Below, in pieces: positions 1-8,646 of a DNA stretch of 24,395 nucleotides. A program made the position numbers and the translations under genes. The stretch is from NCBI GenBank assembly GCA_040381075.1, contig JBEIHX010000044.1:1-24395 (forward strand). The letters run 5' to 3'. The notes under the pieces are model-generated. The model was not told the DNA's origin and did no database searches. It saw only the letters and a list, made by a program, of their open reading frames with translations. Source of the DNA: JBEIHX01 sp040381075 (lineage in GTDB: Bacteria; Pseudomonadota; Alphaproteobacteria; Caulobacterales; Aquidulcibacteraceae). Numbering within the stretch: position 1 is the stretch's first letter; each line of letters begins with the position of its first letter.

Positions 1-108
1 ACCCGCAACTGGAACCCCATCGAGGCCGTAGCCTTGAACCCGGAACGCGATGTGATCGTCAAAATGTCAGCGCCGCAGGGCTCAGAGAATAAGGCTTCAG
101 CCGCATGA
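1..108 (+). CDS. 3' end of an unidentified gene
   Basis: An open frame enters from the left edge in frame 1 and ends with TGA at 106-108, giving a 35-residue tail. It contains the stretch NWNPIEAVALNPERD and closes with a small polar tail (SENKASAA). Codon third positions are mostly G or C, as expected for coding DNA here. I do not recognise the family. The gene converges on the bactofilin gene, whose stop lies 265 bases further on. The tail resembles that of the partial gene at the other end of the window (NWSPVGSVWLNPERPE); whether this is common descent cannot be judged from so few residues. Confidence 0.45.
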   Translation, partial: TRNWNPIEAVALNPERDVIVKMSAPQGSENKASAA

Positions 109-372
109 GACAGGCGACAACTGCCTTGACGCGCACCGAAACCCAACCGGTTCGTGGGAGACGACGGCGCCGACCCTGAACAGCCGCCATATCTCGGATA
201 AAGCGCTCCAGCCCAGGCACTGCTGAAATCCCGAACCTGGAGCCTCGGATCAAGTCCGACAGGGCGTTTGAGCGCGCGCATCCCATCAGCTCTTTGGCCC
301 GCCTGCACCTGCTTATCCGGCCCTCGCAGGCACAAGCTGCGCGGTAAGCCAGCCACCCTAGCCTGGCTAATG
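109..372. other. Intergenic gap between convergent genes, no gene seen
   Basis: This stretch lies between the stop of the left-edge gene and the stop of the bactofilin gene. The frames that cross it have no recognisable motif and no convincing ribosome binding site. I see no clear terminator with a T run and no tRNA-like structure. Confidence 0.4.
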
Positions 373-981
373 TCAGTATCTGAACGTCGATTGACCGATG
401 CCGGCCTGAACGCTGGCGGTGGTCGCGCCGTCACCGGGTGTGCCCGCGGACACGGGCGGCGTCGTCACCGAAGCCGGCTGTGACGCGCGTACAGTCTCAC
501 CCGCCGGCGCTGAGGCCCCGGCAGCTGGCTCCTGCGCCTTTGGTGCGGGAAGGGCTGCAGGCGCATCTGGCGGCGCAAGCGGCTCAGCGCTGAACCGCAC
601 CCGGCCGTCAAAGCGGGCGCCAGCCTCCACAGCCAGCTGGCTGTGGGTGATGTCGCCATCCACGATCGCCTTTGAGGCCAGGGAGACCTTGCGTCCGCGA
701 ATGGAGCCGTTGACCTTGCCGCGGACCTCAACATCCTCGGCGCAGACATTGCCGTAGACTTCGCCGGATTCGCCGATCGCGATCTTGGCCCCGCGCACGT
801 CCCCCTCTATGCGACCATCGATCTGGACCTCGCCTTCCGACGTGACGGTTCCAACAATCTGCACATCCGAGGTGATGATCGAGGCGACCATTTTGCTCGG
901 CATTTGCCTGCGGGGAGATTGCAGGCTTTGATCCGGAGTTATCGGCATGTCGACACCGTTGGGCCTACCCTTCATGAACAT
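373..981 (-). CDS. Bactofilin (polymer-forming cytoskeletal protein)
   Basis: A 202-residue protein. Residues of about 30-131 form the bactofilin domain: short glycine/valine-rich beta repeats such as GTVTSEGEVQIDGRIEGDV and GKVNGSIRGRKVSLASKAIV, which in the family stack into a right-handed beta helix and polymerise without nucleotide. The N-terminus is short and disordered; the C-terminal 70 residues are rich in Ala, Pro and Thr. Bactofilins form membrane-linked filaments that position cell-wall enzymes. The ATG at 981 lies inside the end of the M23 peptidase gene (17-bp overlap), preceded by AAGG; in-frame ATGs at 975 and 948 are alternatives. The overlap with the peptidase gene implies co-translation, and such pairs are common in proteobacteria. 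The family call is secure; the exact start is not. Confidence 0.9.
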   Translation of the reverse strand: MFMKGRPNGVDMPITPDQSLQSPRRQMPSKMVASIITSDVQIVGTVTSEGEVQIDGRIEGDVRGAKIAIGESGEVYGNVCAEDVEVRGKVNGSIRGRKVSLASKAIVDGDITHSQLAVEAGARFDGRVRFSAEPLAPPDAPAALPAPKAQEPAAGASAPAGETVRASQPASVTTPPVSAGTPGDGATTASVQAGIGQSTFRY

Positions 982-2215
982 AGCGACCTGCCTTCAGGAA
1001 GTTGATGGGATCCCGCGACTGTCCCCGGAACCACACTTCATAGTGCAGGTGCGTGCCAGTGCTGCGCCCGGTTGAGCCCATCGCACCGACCTTGGTGCCG
1101 ATGCCAACCCGATCACCGACACGCACGGAGATGGCCGAAAGGTGCGCGTAGCGGGTCTTGAAGCCATGGCCATGGTCGATTTCAACGACATAGCCATAGC
1201 CGGATCTCACGCCGGCAAAGGATACAGTGCCCGGCGCACCCGCGACGATGGGCGCACCGTGAGCTCCGGCAAAATCAAGCCCGGCATGGAATGCCGGTCT
1301 GCGATTGAAAGGATCAAACCGAAGCCCGTACCCGCTGGTTTGCCGGTAACCGCCCTGCACCGGCACGGCGAGTGGCGTTGCACGCGCCACGTTTTCAAAG
1401 GAGCGCATCTCCTGAAGACGCGCAGCGACCTGCGCTACCCGCTGCGAGAACGCCGGGTCTGTTTCCACCGCAAGGCGGGCTGTCAGTTCCGGGCTGAGTT
1501 CGACGAGCGGACCGCCGACGCCGTCCTCCTCTCCGACAGCGCGGGCGACGCCGACGCCCGTCATGCGCAGGACGCTCCGAAGCTTTTCGGTCCGCGCAAC
1601 CGCCGCATCCTCGGCATCGTCCAGGAACTGGCTCTGTTCCGCGCGGAGCTGGTCCAACCGAACCGACCATTGGTTGCTCGCCATTGTGGCCTCGCCCAGC
1701 GCCAGCGATGCGCTGCTCGAGCGCCCCTCACGCGGGTCAGCCTCATCGATCGTCACGTTCGACAACATACGGGCGCCGTTCGATGACAGTGTCGCGCGCG
1801 CGCTCTCCGCCGGGTTCGCGGACATCCCGCCAGCGACACCCAAGAGAGCTTTCAGCGTCTCATGGCGGCTTTCGAATTCCATTGTCTTGCGCTCGAAGTC
1901 GGTGGTGCGCTTCTCGAGCAGCGTGCGTGCGAGGGATTCCTTCGCCTGGGCCTCTTTGATCCACCGTTCGTAGCGGTCCCGTTCCTTCTCGGCCTGAAGC
2001 TCCTCCGTCCAGGATTCATGGCCCTGCAGCACCACTTTCACCGTGGCGTAGATCGACCAGCCGACAATGGCCGCCGCCCCAGTCGCGATCAGCGCCTGCC
2101 GCCACGGACTGAGCGAGACGAACCGAACCGTCCCGCCGCTGCGATGGTAGATTTGACGCTCTGGAAACACACGCTCGAACACGTCTCGCGCGCGCACACG
2201 CCGCCGCTGCTCCAT
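965..2215 (-). CDS. Membrane-anchored M23 family metallopeptidase
   Basis: A 416-residue protein. There is a cytoplasmic N-terminus rich in Arg, one membrane segment at about residues 38-60, then a helical, charged, probably coiled-coil region (about 65-125 and 185-215) in the periplasm. The C-terminal M23 (LytM-type) domain spans about 285-410. The zinc set is visible: H310 and D314 in HAGLD, H358 in RYAHL, and H389 and H391 in THLHYEVW. With all of these present the enzyme should be an active peptidoglycan endopeptidase rather than an EnvC-like pseudoenzyme. It precedes and overlaps the bactofilin gene, so the filament probably localises this hydrolase. The ATG at 2215 gives the expected short cytoplasmic leader; the Shine-Dalgarno is weak (AAGG about 13 bases upstream). 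Confidence 0.92.
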   Translation of the reverse strand: MEQRRRVRARDVFERVFPERQIYHRSGGTVRFVSLSPWRQALIATGAAAIVGWSIYATVKVVLQGHESWTEELQAEKERDRYERWIKEAQAKESLARTLLEKRTTDFERKTMEFESRHETLKALLGVAGGMSANPAESARATLSSNGARMLSNVTIDEADPREGRSSSASLALGEATMASNQWSVRLDQLRAEQSQFLDDAEDAAVARTEKLRSVLRMTGVGVARAVGEEDGVGGPLVELSPELTARLAVETDPAFSQRVAQVAARLQEMRSFENVARATPLAVPVQGGYRQTSGYGLRFDPFNRRPAFHAGLDFAGAHGAPIVAGAPGTVSFAGVRSGYGYVVEIDHGHGFKTRYAHLSAISVRVGDRVGIGTKVGAMGSTGRSTGTHLHYEVWFRGQSRDPINFLKAGRYVHEG

Positions 2216-2360
2216 GCCCTGTCGCCCGCCTTAAAACGCCCTGACCGCCCACCGCCGCCTGAACGGATATTTCATCTTAAACGAGACGTAAATACAACAC
2301 CTCGCCTCTGTCTCTCCGGTTCAAACTGCAGTCCACGGCCATAAACGTATGTCGATCTGT

Positions 2361-2438
2361 GGATCGGGAAGCCCGCCAGCGTGCAAAGTGCATGCCGGCA
2401 GGGTGCGAATCCCGATCCGGAGGTGGGACTTTTCCTCC
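2361..2438. other. Strongly folded intergenic element (candidate structured RNA)
   Basis: In the 452-bp gap between the peroxiredoxin stop and the M23 start (2216-2667) I find no gene, but one compact fold. Bases 2361-2369 pair perfectly with 2410-2418 (9 bp, GGATCGGGA). Inside, 2372-2377 pairs with 2397-2403 with one bulged A, and 2379-2384 pairs with 2390-2395 (one G-U) around the five-base loop AAAGT. The right internal loop is TGCGAA. A second small hairpin follows directly (GGAGG 2419-2423 with CCTCC 2434-2438). On the minus strand the element would lie 146-223 bases upstream of the M23 start, so it could be a leader structure or a small RNA on either strand. No known riboswitch or ncRNA core is recognised. 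Confidence 0.4.
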
Positions 2439-2667
2439 ATCCGCGCTGCGCCGCGACGATCCTTGCGCAGCCGAAACAATGCCGTCAGGCCCGCGAGGCA
2501 GGTCCTGCCGCTGGCGGCGGCCGGATCAGGCGCCCATCTTGCATGCCGCGGACCCCGTCGCCCGCGCCGAGGCGCTGCGCCCGGCAGGCGGCGATACGTT
2601 GGTGCATGTCGTGCAACGGGCGGTGCGCCAGAGCCGGCAGAGGGAGCGCGCCATGAAAACTGGCGGT

Positions 2668-3150
2668 TCATTTTCCAGGCTGCAGCGCCTGCGCGGCCTT
2701 CAGCACCGCAGCTGCATGTCCGGGCACTTTCACCTTGCGCCAGATCACGGCGATCTTACCCCGGGCGTCGATCAGGAAGGTCGCGCGCTCGATGCCCATG
2801 TAGGCGCGCCCATACATGCTTTTCTCGACCCATACGCCGTAATCCTCCAGCGTCTTGCCCGTTTCGTCACTGGCGAGGAGGATGGTCAGATCGTGCTTGC
2901 GGGCGAATTTTTCATGGCTCGCCACGCTGTCCTTCGAGACGCCGATCACCACGGCGCCGGCAGCTGCAAAATCCGCCGCGTGTGCAGTGAAATCGATTGC
3001 TTCCCGGGTGCACCCCGACGTGTCATCTTTCGGATAAAAATAGAGGATGATCGTGCGCCCTTTGAGTGCAGTCGACGCCACGGTTTCGCCGCCTGTCGCG
3101 GGCAAACGAAAAGCGGGCGCCGTGTCGCCTACGGTCAGTTCCTTCGCCAT
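2668..3150 (-). CDS. bcp: PrxQ/Bcp-type thioredoxin-dependent peroxiredoxin, one-cysteine form
   Basis: A 160-residue protein with the AhpC/TSA thioredoxin fold. The peroxidatic cysteine is C47 in the motif FYPKDDTSGCTREA, within the expected T-x3-C context, and the typical late motif ERATFLID is present. Bcp/PrxQ enzymes reduce hydroperoxides in the cytoplasm. In many members a resolving cysteine lies five residues after the first; here that position is isoleucine and C47 is the only cysteine in the protein, so a partner thiol must resolve the sulfenate. The open frame extends 73 codons upstream, but the ATG at 3150 (MAKELTVGD) matches the family start and is preceded by AGGAG, although about 12 bases away. 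The gene is divergent from the AsmA-like gene, 102 bp apart. Confidence 0.9.
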   Translation of the reverse strand: MAKELTVGDTAPAFRLPATGGETVASTALKGRTIILYFYPKDDTSGCTREAIDFTAHAADFAAAGAVVIGVSKDSVASHEKFARKHDLTILLASDETGKTLEDYGVWVEKSMYGRAYMGIERATFLIDARGKIAVIWRKVKVPGHAAAVLKAAQALQPGK

Positions 3151-3176
3151 GCCGCCTGATGCTCCTGTTTCAGTCT

Positions 3177-3219
3177 GGTTCGCGCCGCCGGCGCACCCGC
3201 TCCAAAGTGGCGCGAAACC
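3177..3219. promoter_or_regulatory. Inverted repeat between divergent genes
   Basis: GGTTCGCGCC (3177-3186) faces GGCGCGAAACC (3209-3219), complementary apart from one extra A, with a 22-base spacer. It sits in the 102-bp gap between the divergent peroxiredoxin and AsmA-like genes and could be an operator serving one or both. No clear -35/-10 pair is visible, and GC-rich sequence makes such repeats fairly frequent by chance. Confidence 0.25.
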
Positions 3220-3252
3220 GGCGCGCGTAAAGCCCTTCACGCGCGCCGCCAG

Positions 3253-6200
3253 ATGAGCCGCTTCGCCCGTCACTTGCGCCATGGGCGCCACACGGTGCTC
3301 GAACTGGCGGCGATCGTTTTCGCGGGCGTCGGCATCCTCGCCGGCGTACTGGCCTGGCGGCTGTCGCAAGGGCCGCTCGAAGTGGATTGGCTCAAGCCCT
3401 ATGTCGAGCGCCAGATAGCCGCCGCCCAGGATGGCGACCGGATCGCGATCTCAGCGCTGACCCTCTCCTGGAACCCTGGCAGGCAGGCCCTGCGTCTCGA
3501 TGCACGAGGCATTGAGACGCGCAATCCGGTCGATGGCGAGGTTGTTCGCGCCGAAGCCTTTTCGATCGATCTTGCGCCCGATCGGTTTGCCACGGCGCGG
3601 CCATCGCTGGTTGCCGCCGAGGGCCGAGGCGGCCTTTTCTCAGTGGTGTTGCGCGCTGATGGGCGAATCGTCGCCGGCCTTGGCGCACCGGGCGCCGTGT
3701 CGAAACGTCCTCCGCCGGAGACACGCCGTCTGGAAGAGGTGCTGGAAGCGCTGCGCCAGGCCGCGGATGGCAAGGGACCGGCGGGCCAGCTCGCCGCCAT
3801 GCATCTTGAGCATGCAACCGTCATCTTTTTCGACGAGCGCAGCCGACGCACCTGGTCAGCTTCCGATGTCAATCTGACGCTGGAACGGCGCGATGGCCGC
3901 CTGAACGCCCGCCTCGCGGGGCTGATCAATGCCGATGAAGGCAAGTCCTCCATCTCGCTGCTCGCGCAGATCGGAGCCGGTGAGCCAGGGCGCATCGCAC
4001 TGTCGGCAGAGAATCTGTCGCCCTACGCCATCCTGCCGTCCGATATCTTCGGACCGATCGCCCTGGTTGACGCGCCCTTGTCCATCGATGCCGAGGCCAG
4101 CGCCGACGCCGCCGCGAAGCTGAACGCTGCGCGCGTCCGGATCACGGCCAGACCAGGATACATGCGCTTCGCCAATGGGGCGCGACCACTGCGGGCCCTC
4201 GACGTCGCAGCAGCTTATGATCAATCCACCAAGCAGACGCGGATCGAACAGATCCTGCTGGATATCGGAGCGGGCCAGGTGCGCGCGACGGGCGCTCTGA
4301 CCGGCGTTGAGGCCCTGTGGAGCAAGGACGCAAACGCCGCCCTGGGGCTGGCGCTCACCGCTCCGGTCGTCGCGCTGGATTGGCCGGATGTGTTTGAGGG
4401 CGTCCCGCGGGTCGATGACGCAACACTGGTCGGACGATTTTACCCGCGCGCCGAGAGGCTTCAGATCGAGCGTTTCGACGGCCGTTCGCAACGCGCCCTG
4501 GTCCGCGCCCGCGGAGACGTCTACCGGGGCGACGCCGGCGGCGGCGCGAAAGGGCTGGGCGTCCGCCTCCAGGCCGAGGTCGAAGGACCGCTTGCCGCGC
4601 GCGGCGTTTTGCCATGGTGGCCAGTCACGCTCGCAGAAAGTGCGCGCAGCTGGCTCGACACCGCCGTGCTGGCTGGGTCGATTGATCGCGCCCGCGCCTC
4701 GCTCGACCTGACGCCCGCCGCCATCGCCCGCAAGGACATTCCGGATCCGGCCGTGTCGGTGGTGTTCGCCTATCGCGACGCCCGGGTAAAGGTTCTCAGT
4801 GAGATGGACCCGATCGAAGCGGGGCGCGGGCGTGCGGAACTGCGCGGCAACTCCTTCACGCTCTCCCTCGATGAGGGACGTCTCGGCGGATTGTCGCTCG
4901 CGAGCGGTAAGATTGACATTCCCCGCCTCAATCCGAAGGGGGCGCTCGCGCGCTTTGAGGTGACGGGCGCCGGCGAGGTCCCCGCCTTCGCCGCCACTGT
5001 CGCACAGGCGGTGTCCACGCCAGGAAACCGTGTCGCCCCGACAAACCAAACCCTGGGTGGGCGTGGGGTTGTGCGGCTGGTCATCACCCGTCCGCTGCTG
5101 AATGACACACCGTTCTCCAGCGTCGGCCTGTCCGGGGAGGGCGCCTTTTCCGACGTGCGGGCTATCAGAGGCTTCGCCGGCCTCGACCTGGAAAAGGGGA
5201 AGTTCGCCCTGTCGATTGACAATGACCGCGTTCTCGCCACCGGCGCCGGGATGATCGGCGGGGCGCCGTCCGATCTCGTTTGGCGAGAAGCCTATCGCGT
5301 GCTTGACGGGCCAACGACCCGCGTGACCGCCCGCATCCGAGGCGATGCCGGGCTCTTTGACCAACTTGGCGTTCCGGCCCGCGCCCTGGTCGCAGGCCCT
5401 GTGGACATTGCGTTTGAAGGAGCCGGTGAAGATGTGACGGTCGAGACCGGGACAATCACCGTTGACATGACGCGCGCTGCTCTCGGCCCCCTGGGGCCAA
5501 CCTGGCGCAAGGCGGAGGGCCAACCGGCCAGTGCCCGCATGTCTTTCGCCATCCTGCCGTCGGGCGGATACCGCATCATGGATCTCGCCGCCGACGGGCC
5601 TGGGCTTTCGGTAGGGGGGGATCTGGAGTTCGCCCGCGATGGCCGGCTCGTGGCGGCCGATATCCGGCGCGCCCAAATCCGGGACTTTGTTGACGCCCGG
5701 CTGATCTTCGCCCGCAGCGGCGACACGCCGAGCCTGCGTATGGAAGGCGCCTATTACGATGCGCGCGGACTTCTGCGTGATCTGATGTCCGGATCCTCCA
5801 GCGCGCCCCCAGGGAACGCTGACCCTGGCGCGCTCCAGGACGAGCGCCTGCGGGTCGATGCGCGCCTGGACCGCGTGCGCGCGGCCGAAACGGTGGAGGT
5901 CGCTGGGCTCGATCTGTCAGCAGATATCGAGGACGGCGGCGTCATGCGGTTGTCTGCCGTTGGCAAGACCGCGCCCGATCGCACCATCCGATACGACGTC
6001 GCACCCACCGGCGTCGGCGGCGTGCGCAAGGTCGCCGTGCGCGCCGATGACGCCGGTGCGATCGCCGCACTGCACGGCCTCGAGGGACAGGTTTTCGGCG
6101 GAAAAGGCGAAATCGAAGGGTCAATCGCGCCGGTCAACGGCCGAGACGTGATCAAGGTGCGGGTGCGCCTGCGGGACTTCCGGGTTCGGCGCGCGCCGGT

Positions 6201-6885
6201 CCTCGCCCAGTTGCTGACTGTCGCCTCCCTGCGCGGGCTGTTCGACACCCTGAACGGCGAGGGGGTGGCGTTTTCCGGATTTGAAGCTCCTCTCGAGGTG
6301 CGTGACGGACGCACGATCATCGGCGAAGGCCGCGCCTGGGGACCCGCTCTCGGCCTGACGGTGAAGGGCGAGGTCGATGCGCGCAAGGAGCGCCTTGATC
6401 TGGATGGCGTCATTGTGCCGAGTTACGGCGTGAATTCCGTTCTCGGCGTCGTTCCGGTGGTCGGCGACCTCTTCGTCTCGCGACAGGGGGAGGGCGTCTT
6501 CGGACTGACATATTCCGCCAGCGGAAGCTTCACGCAAACCCGCGTGGTGGTCAATCCGCTCTCCGCCCTGGCCCCGGGTATCCTGCGCCGGATCTTTGAG
6601 CCATCCCCCCCGCCAGCCGCCGCTCCCGTTCCGGCCCCCGCGCCTGCCGTGGCTCCGGCGACCTCCGGGGCGCCCGCCGCCAGCCCAGCGGCGGCTCCGC
6701 GCTCCAGAAGCGTCCGTCCAGGACCGCCCCGAACTGGTCCGTCGAGGTCAACCCCCGCCGCCGCGCCGCCTCGCACCGGCGCACCGGGCTCAGGCCCAGC
6801 CGGTATCGGTCCTGCCGGCGTCGGTCCTGCCGGTTCGGGCCCCACCGGATCAGGGCCGGCGCGGCCGGGCCCGGTGGAGGACTAG
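3253..6885 (+). CDS. Large AsmA/DUF3971-type envelope protein
   Basis: A 1210-residue protein with one N-terminal membrane anchor (about residues 15-37), followed by a long periplasmic region of amphipathic beta-rich segments. It matches the architecture of AsmA-like/YhdP-like proteins, which form long grooves thought to carry phospholipids between inner and outer membranes. The last conserved part (about 1010-1115) has the usual ending for alphaproteobacterial members, with GVVPVVGDLFVS and VNPLSALAPGILRRIF. After this comes a roughly 95-residue tail of Pro, Ala, Gly, Ser and Arg, ending in five near-identical GxGPA/T units. The ATG at 3253 puts the membrane segment directly after a short basic leader; no strong Shine-Dalgarno is visible. 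The family assignment is from overall pattern rather than a catalytic motif. Confidence 0.8.
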   Translation: MSRFARHLRHGRHTVLELAAIVFAGVGILAGVLAWRLSQGPLEVDWLKPYVERQIAAAQDGDRIAISALTLSWNPGRQALRLDARGIETRNPVDGEVVRAEAFSIDLAPDRFATARPSLVAAEGRGGLFSVVLRADGRIVAGLGAPGAVSKRPPPETRRLEEVLEALRQAADGKGPAGQLAAMHLEHATVIFFDERSRRTWSASDVNLTLERRDGRLNARLAGLINADEGKSSISLLAQIGAGEPGRIALSAENLSPYAILPSDIFGPIALVDAPLSIDAEASADAAAKLNAARVRITARPGYMRFANGARPLRALDVAAAYDQSTKQTRIEQILLDIGAGQVRATGALTGVEALWSKDANAALGLALTAPVVALDWPDVFEGVPRVDDATLVGRFYPRAERLQIERFDGRSQRALVRARGDVYRGDAGGGAKGLGVRLQAEVEGPLAARGVLPWWPVTLAESARSWLDTAVLAGSIDRARASLDLTPAAIARKDIPDPAVSVVFAYRDARVKVLSEMDPIEAGRGRAELRGNSFTLSLDEGRLGGLSLASGKIDIPRLNPKGALARFEVTGAGEVPAFAATVAQAVSTPGNRVAPTNQTLGGRGVVRLVITRPLLNDTPFSSVGLSGEGAFSDVRAIRGFAGLDLEKGKFALSIDNDRVLATGAGMIGGAPSDLVWREAYRVLDGPTTRVTARIRGDAGLFDQLGVPARALVAGPVDIAFEGAGEDVTVETGTITVDMTRAALGPLGPTWRKAEGQPASARMSFAILPSGGYRIMDLAADGPGLSVGGDLEFARDGRLVAADIRRAQIRDFVDARLIFARSGDTPSLRMEGAYYDARGLLRDLMSGSSSAPPGNADPGALQDERLRVDARLDRVRAAETVEVAGLDLSADIEDGGVMRLSAVGKTAPDRTIRYDVAPTGVGGVRKVAVRADDAGAIAALHGLEGQVFGGKGEIEGSIAPVNGRDVIKVRVRLRDFRVRRAPVLAQLLTVASLRGLFDTLNGEGVAFSGFEAPLEVRDGRTIIGEGRAWGPALGLTVKGEVDARKERLDLDGVIVPSYGVNSVLGVVPVVGDLFVSRQGEGVFGLTYSASGSFTQTRVVVNPLSALAPGILRRIFEPSPPPAAAPVPAPAPAVAPATSGAPAASPAAAPRSRSVRPGPPRTGPSRSTPAAAPPRTGAPGSGPAGIGPAGVGPAGSGPTGSGPARPGPVED

Positions 6886-7235
6886 CTGTCAGTTCGCACC
6901 AACTTGGCCTTGCAGAGATGGCCAGGTACCCAGCAATGGCGAGGCGCTCCCCGTATCCTTCCGCGCGGATGGGCATTTCAAGGGGCGCTCACCTGACGCC
7001 GTCAGATTGAGGCCGGCCCGGTTGAGCCTGGACCGGTTGAGCCTGGACCGGTTGAGGGTTTTGAAGCCGGGTCGTGTCGACGGGGCCCGACGAGTGCGCA
7101 GTCCGCCTGCACCCATCTCATCTGAGGACACGTGGGCGGGTGGGCCGGTCTGCAGCCAACTGTGGGGCCGCGCCGCCGCGCTCAGCCTCGCTGGCGCAGA
7201 CAGGGCCTGCACATCCGCCTCCCGCCCCGAATGGC
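6886..7235. other. Intergenic region between convergent genes
   Basis: About 350 bases between the AsmA-like stop and the ychF terminator hairpin. Apart from a short 15-bp tandem repeat (7018-7062) I see no gene, RNA or promoter that can be supported. Frames across it lack recognisable protein features. Confidence 0.4.
7018..7062. repeat. 15-bp tandem repeat, two full copies and one partial
   Basis: The unit CCGGTTGAGCCTGGA occurs twice exactly (7018-7032 and 7033-7047), and a third copy starts CCGGTTGAG (7048) before diverging. It lies in non-coding sequence downstream of the AsmA-like gene. It is probably a small slippage repeat. Confidence 0.7.
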
Positions 7236-7262
7236 GCCGCCCGGCGTCAGGCGCCGGGCGGC
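7236..7262 (-). terminator. GC-rich hairpin downstream of ychF
   Basis: GCCGCCCGGCG (7236-7246) and its exact complement (7252-7262) form an 11-bp stem with a five-base loop, starting six bases beyond the ychF stop. There is no T run on the minus strand, so this would be a weak or Rho-assisted terminator, or an mRNA 3'-end stabiliser. Its position right after the last gene of the rplY-pth-ychF block supports a 3'-end role. Confidence 0.45.
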
Positions 7263-7268
7263 AAAGCC

Positions 7269-8366
7269 TCAGGCGTTGAAGCGGAAATGCATCACATCGC
7301 CGTCCTGCACAATGTAGTCCTTTCCCTCCAGACGCATCCGCCCTGCCTCCTTGGCGCCTGACTCGCCATTGAAACGAACGTAATCGTCATAGGAAATCGT
7401 CTCGGCGCGGATGAAGCCCTTTTCGAAATCGCCGTGGATGACTCCCGCCGCCTGCGGCGCGGTTGCTCCCTTGGGAATGGTCCAGGCCCTGGCCTCTTTC
7501 GGGCCGGCGGTGAAATAGGTCTGCAGGCCAAGAAGATCATACCCGGCCCTGATCAGACGGTTGAGGCCGGGTTCGGAAAGTCCCGCGGCGGCCAGGTACT
7601 CACCCTGCTCGGCGTCGCTCAGGGCGGCGAGATCAGCCTCCATCTGGGCGCAGATGACAACCGCCTGCGCGCCTTCGGCGCCCGCGTGGGCTTCAACCGC
7701 GCGTGAGTGGTCGTTGCCCCCGCCTGCCGCAGCCTCATCCACGTTGCACACATAAAGCACCGGTTTGGTGGTCAGCAGCTGCAGCATGGCGAATGCCCTG
7801 CGTTCCTCCGGCGCGACCGGCGTCAGGCGCGCCGGCTTGCCGGCCTCAAGAAGGCTCTTTGAACGCAGCACCAGGTCAAGCGTCAGCTTCGCGTCCTTGT
7901 CGCCCCCCTTGGCGCGTTTTTCGAGGTTCACAACCCGCTTCTCCAGGCTCTCCAGATCGGCGAGCATCAGCTCGGTCTCGACCGTTTCAAGGTCTGCCAG
8001 CGGGTCTATCCGGCCCTCGACATGGGTGATGTCGTCATTCTCGAAACATCGAAGCACGTAGGCGACCGCGTCACACTCGCGGATATTGGCGAGAAACTGG
8101 TTGCCGAGCCCCTCACCCTTCGAGGCGCCGCGGACGAGGCCTGCGATGTCGACAAAATTCATCCGTGTTGGAATTGTCTCTTTCGAGCCGGCGATCCGGG
8201 CGAGGGCGGCCAGCCGCGGTTCCGGCATGGCGACGTCGCCAACATTCGGCTCGATCGTGCAAAACGGATAATTCGCGGCCTGCGCTGCAGCCGTCTTGGT
8301 CAGCGCGTTGAACAGGGTGGACTTGCCGACGTTCGGCAGTCCCACAATTCCGCATTTGAAACCCAT
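7269..8366 (-). CDS. ychF: Redox-regulated ATPase YchF (OLA1/Obg-related)
   Basis: A 365-residue protein, close to the usual 363. The P-loop GLPNVGKS lies at residues 9-16, followed by the switch sequence and the typical YchF stretch NYPFCTIEPNVG. The usual GTP-specificity motif NKxD is replaced by NVDE (in VLYVCNVDE), which in this family goes with ATP binding. The C-terminus has the TGS-like end common to YchF (QDGDVMHFRFNA). YchF is a ribosome-associated cytoplasmic ATPase linked to stress response. The open frame runs 67 codons further upstream, but the ATG at 8366 (MGFKCGIVG) is the conserved start, with AAAGGA ahead of it. It follows pth after a 280-bp gap in which I see no gene. The order rplY-pth-ychF is common in proteobacteria. 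Confidence 0.96.
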   Translation of the reverse strand: MGFKCGIVGLPNVGKSTLFNALTKTAAAQAANYPFCTIEPNVGDVAMPEPRLAALARIAGSKETIPTRMNFVDIAGLVRGASKGEGLGNQFLANIRECDAVAYVLRCFENDDITHVEGRIDPLADLETVETELMLADLESLEKRVVNLEKRAKGGDKDAKLTLDLVLRSKSLLEAGKPARLTPVAPEERRAFAMLQLLTTKPVLYVCNVDEAAAGGGNDHSRAVEAHAGAEGAQAVVICAQMEADLAALSDAEQGEYLAAAGLSEPGLNRLIRAGYDLLGLQTYFTAGPKEARAWTIPKGATAPQAAGVIHGDFEKGFIRAETISYDDYVRFNGESGAKEAGRMRLEGKDYIVQDGDVMHFRFNA

Positions 8367-8646
8367 GGCGAGGGCGGTCCTTTCGGTATTCAGATCGCCA
8401 CCCGCACGCTCCAGCAGCGCTCGAGGAGAGCAGCTGCGAACCGAGGCGATCCGTGCGGCGCAGGTCATACACAAGCGCGCGTCGCCTGTCTGCCGGGGAT
8501 TGCGGCGCCGTGCTGCAGACCCGGCGCGCGCGCGGGCGGAACGAAGCGGGCGCAGTGGTTTTTGCACCGTTGGGTTAGCCCCCGCCGGCTGCTACAGCGA
8601 ACGTCCGACCCAGCGTCTGCGGTATCGCGCGACGCTTCGCCCGGCG

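Noticed and set aside
2354..2445. The minus strand reads GAGGAAAAGTCC, similar to the conserved start of RNase P RNA, and the plus strand reads GGGTGCGAATCCC, similar to a tRNA T-arm.
   Set aside because: The other conserved blocks of RNase P RNA are absent, and the available length before the M23 gene is too short. For a tRNA the acceptor, D-arm and anticodon arms do not fit.
3856..5676. A 606-codon minus frame opposite the AsmA-like gene.
   Set aside because: It is a GC-driven antisense frame; its predicted protein has no family features, while the plus frame has a clear domain pattern.
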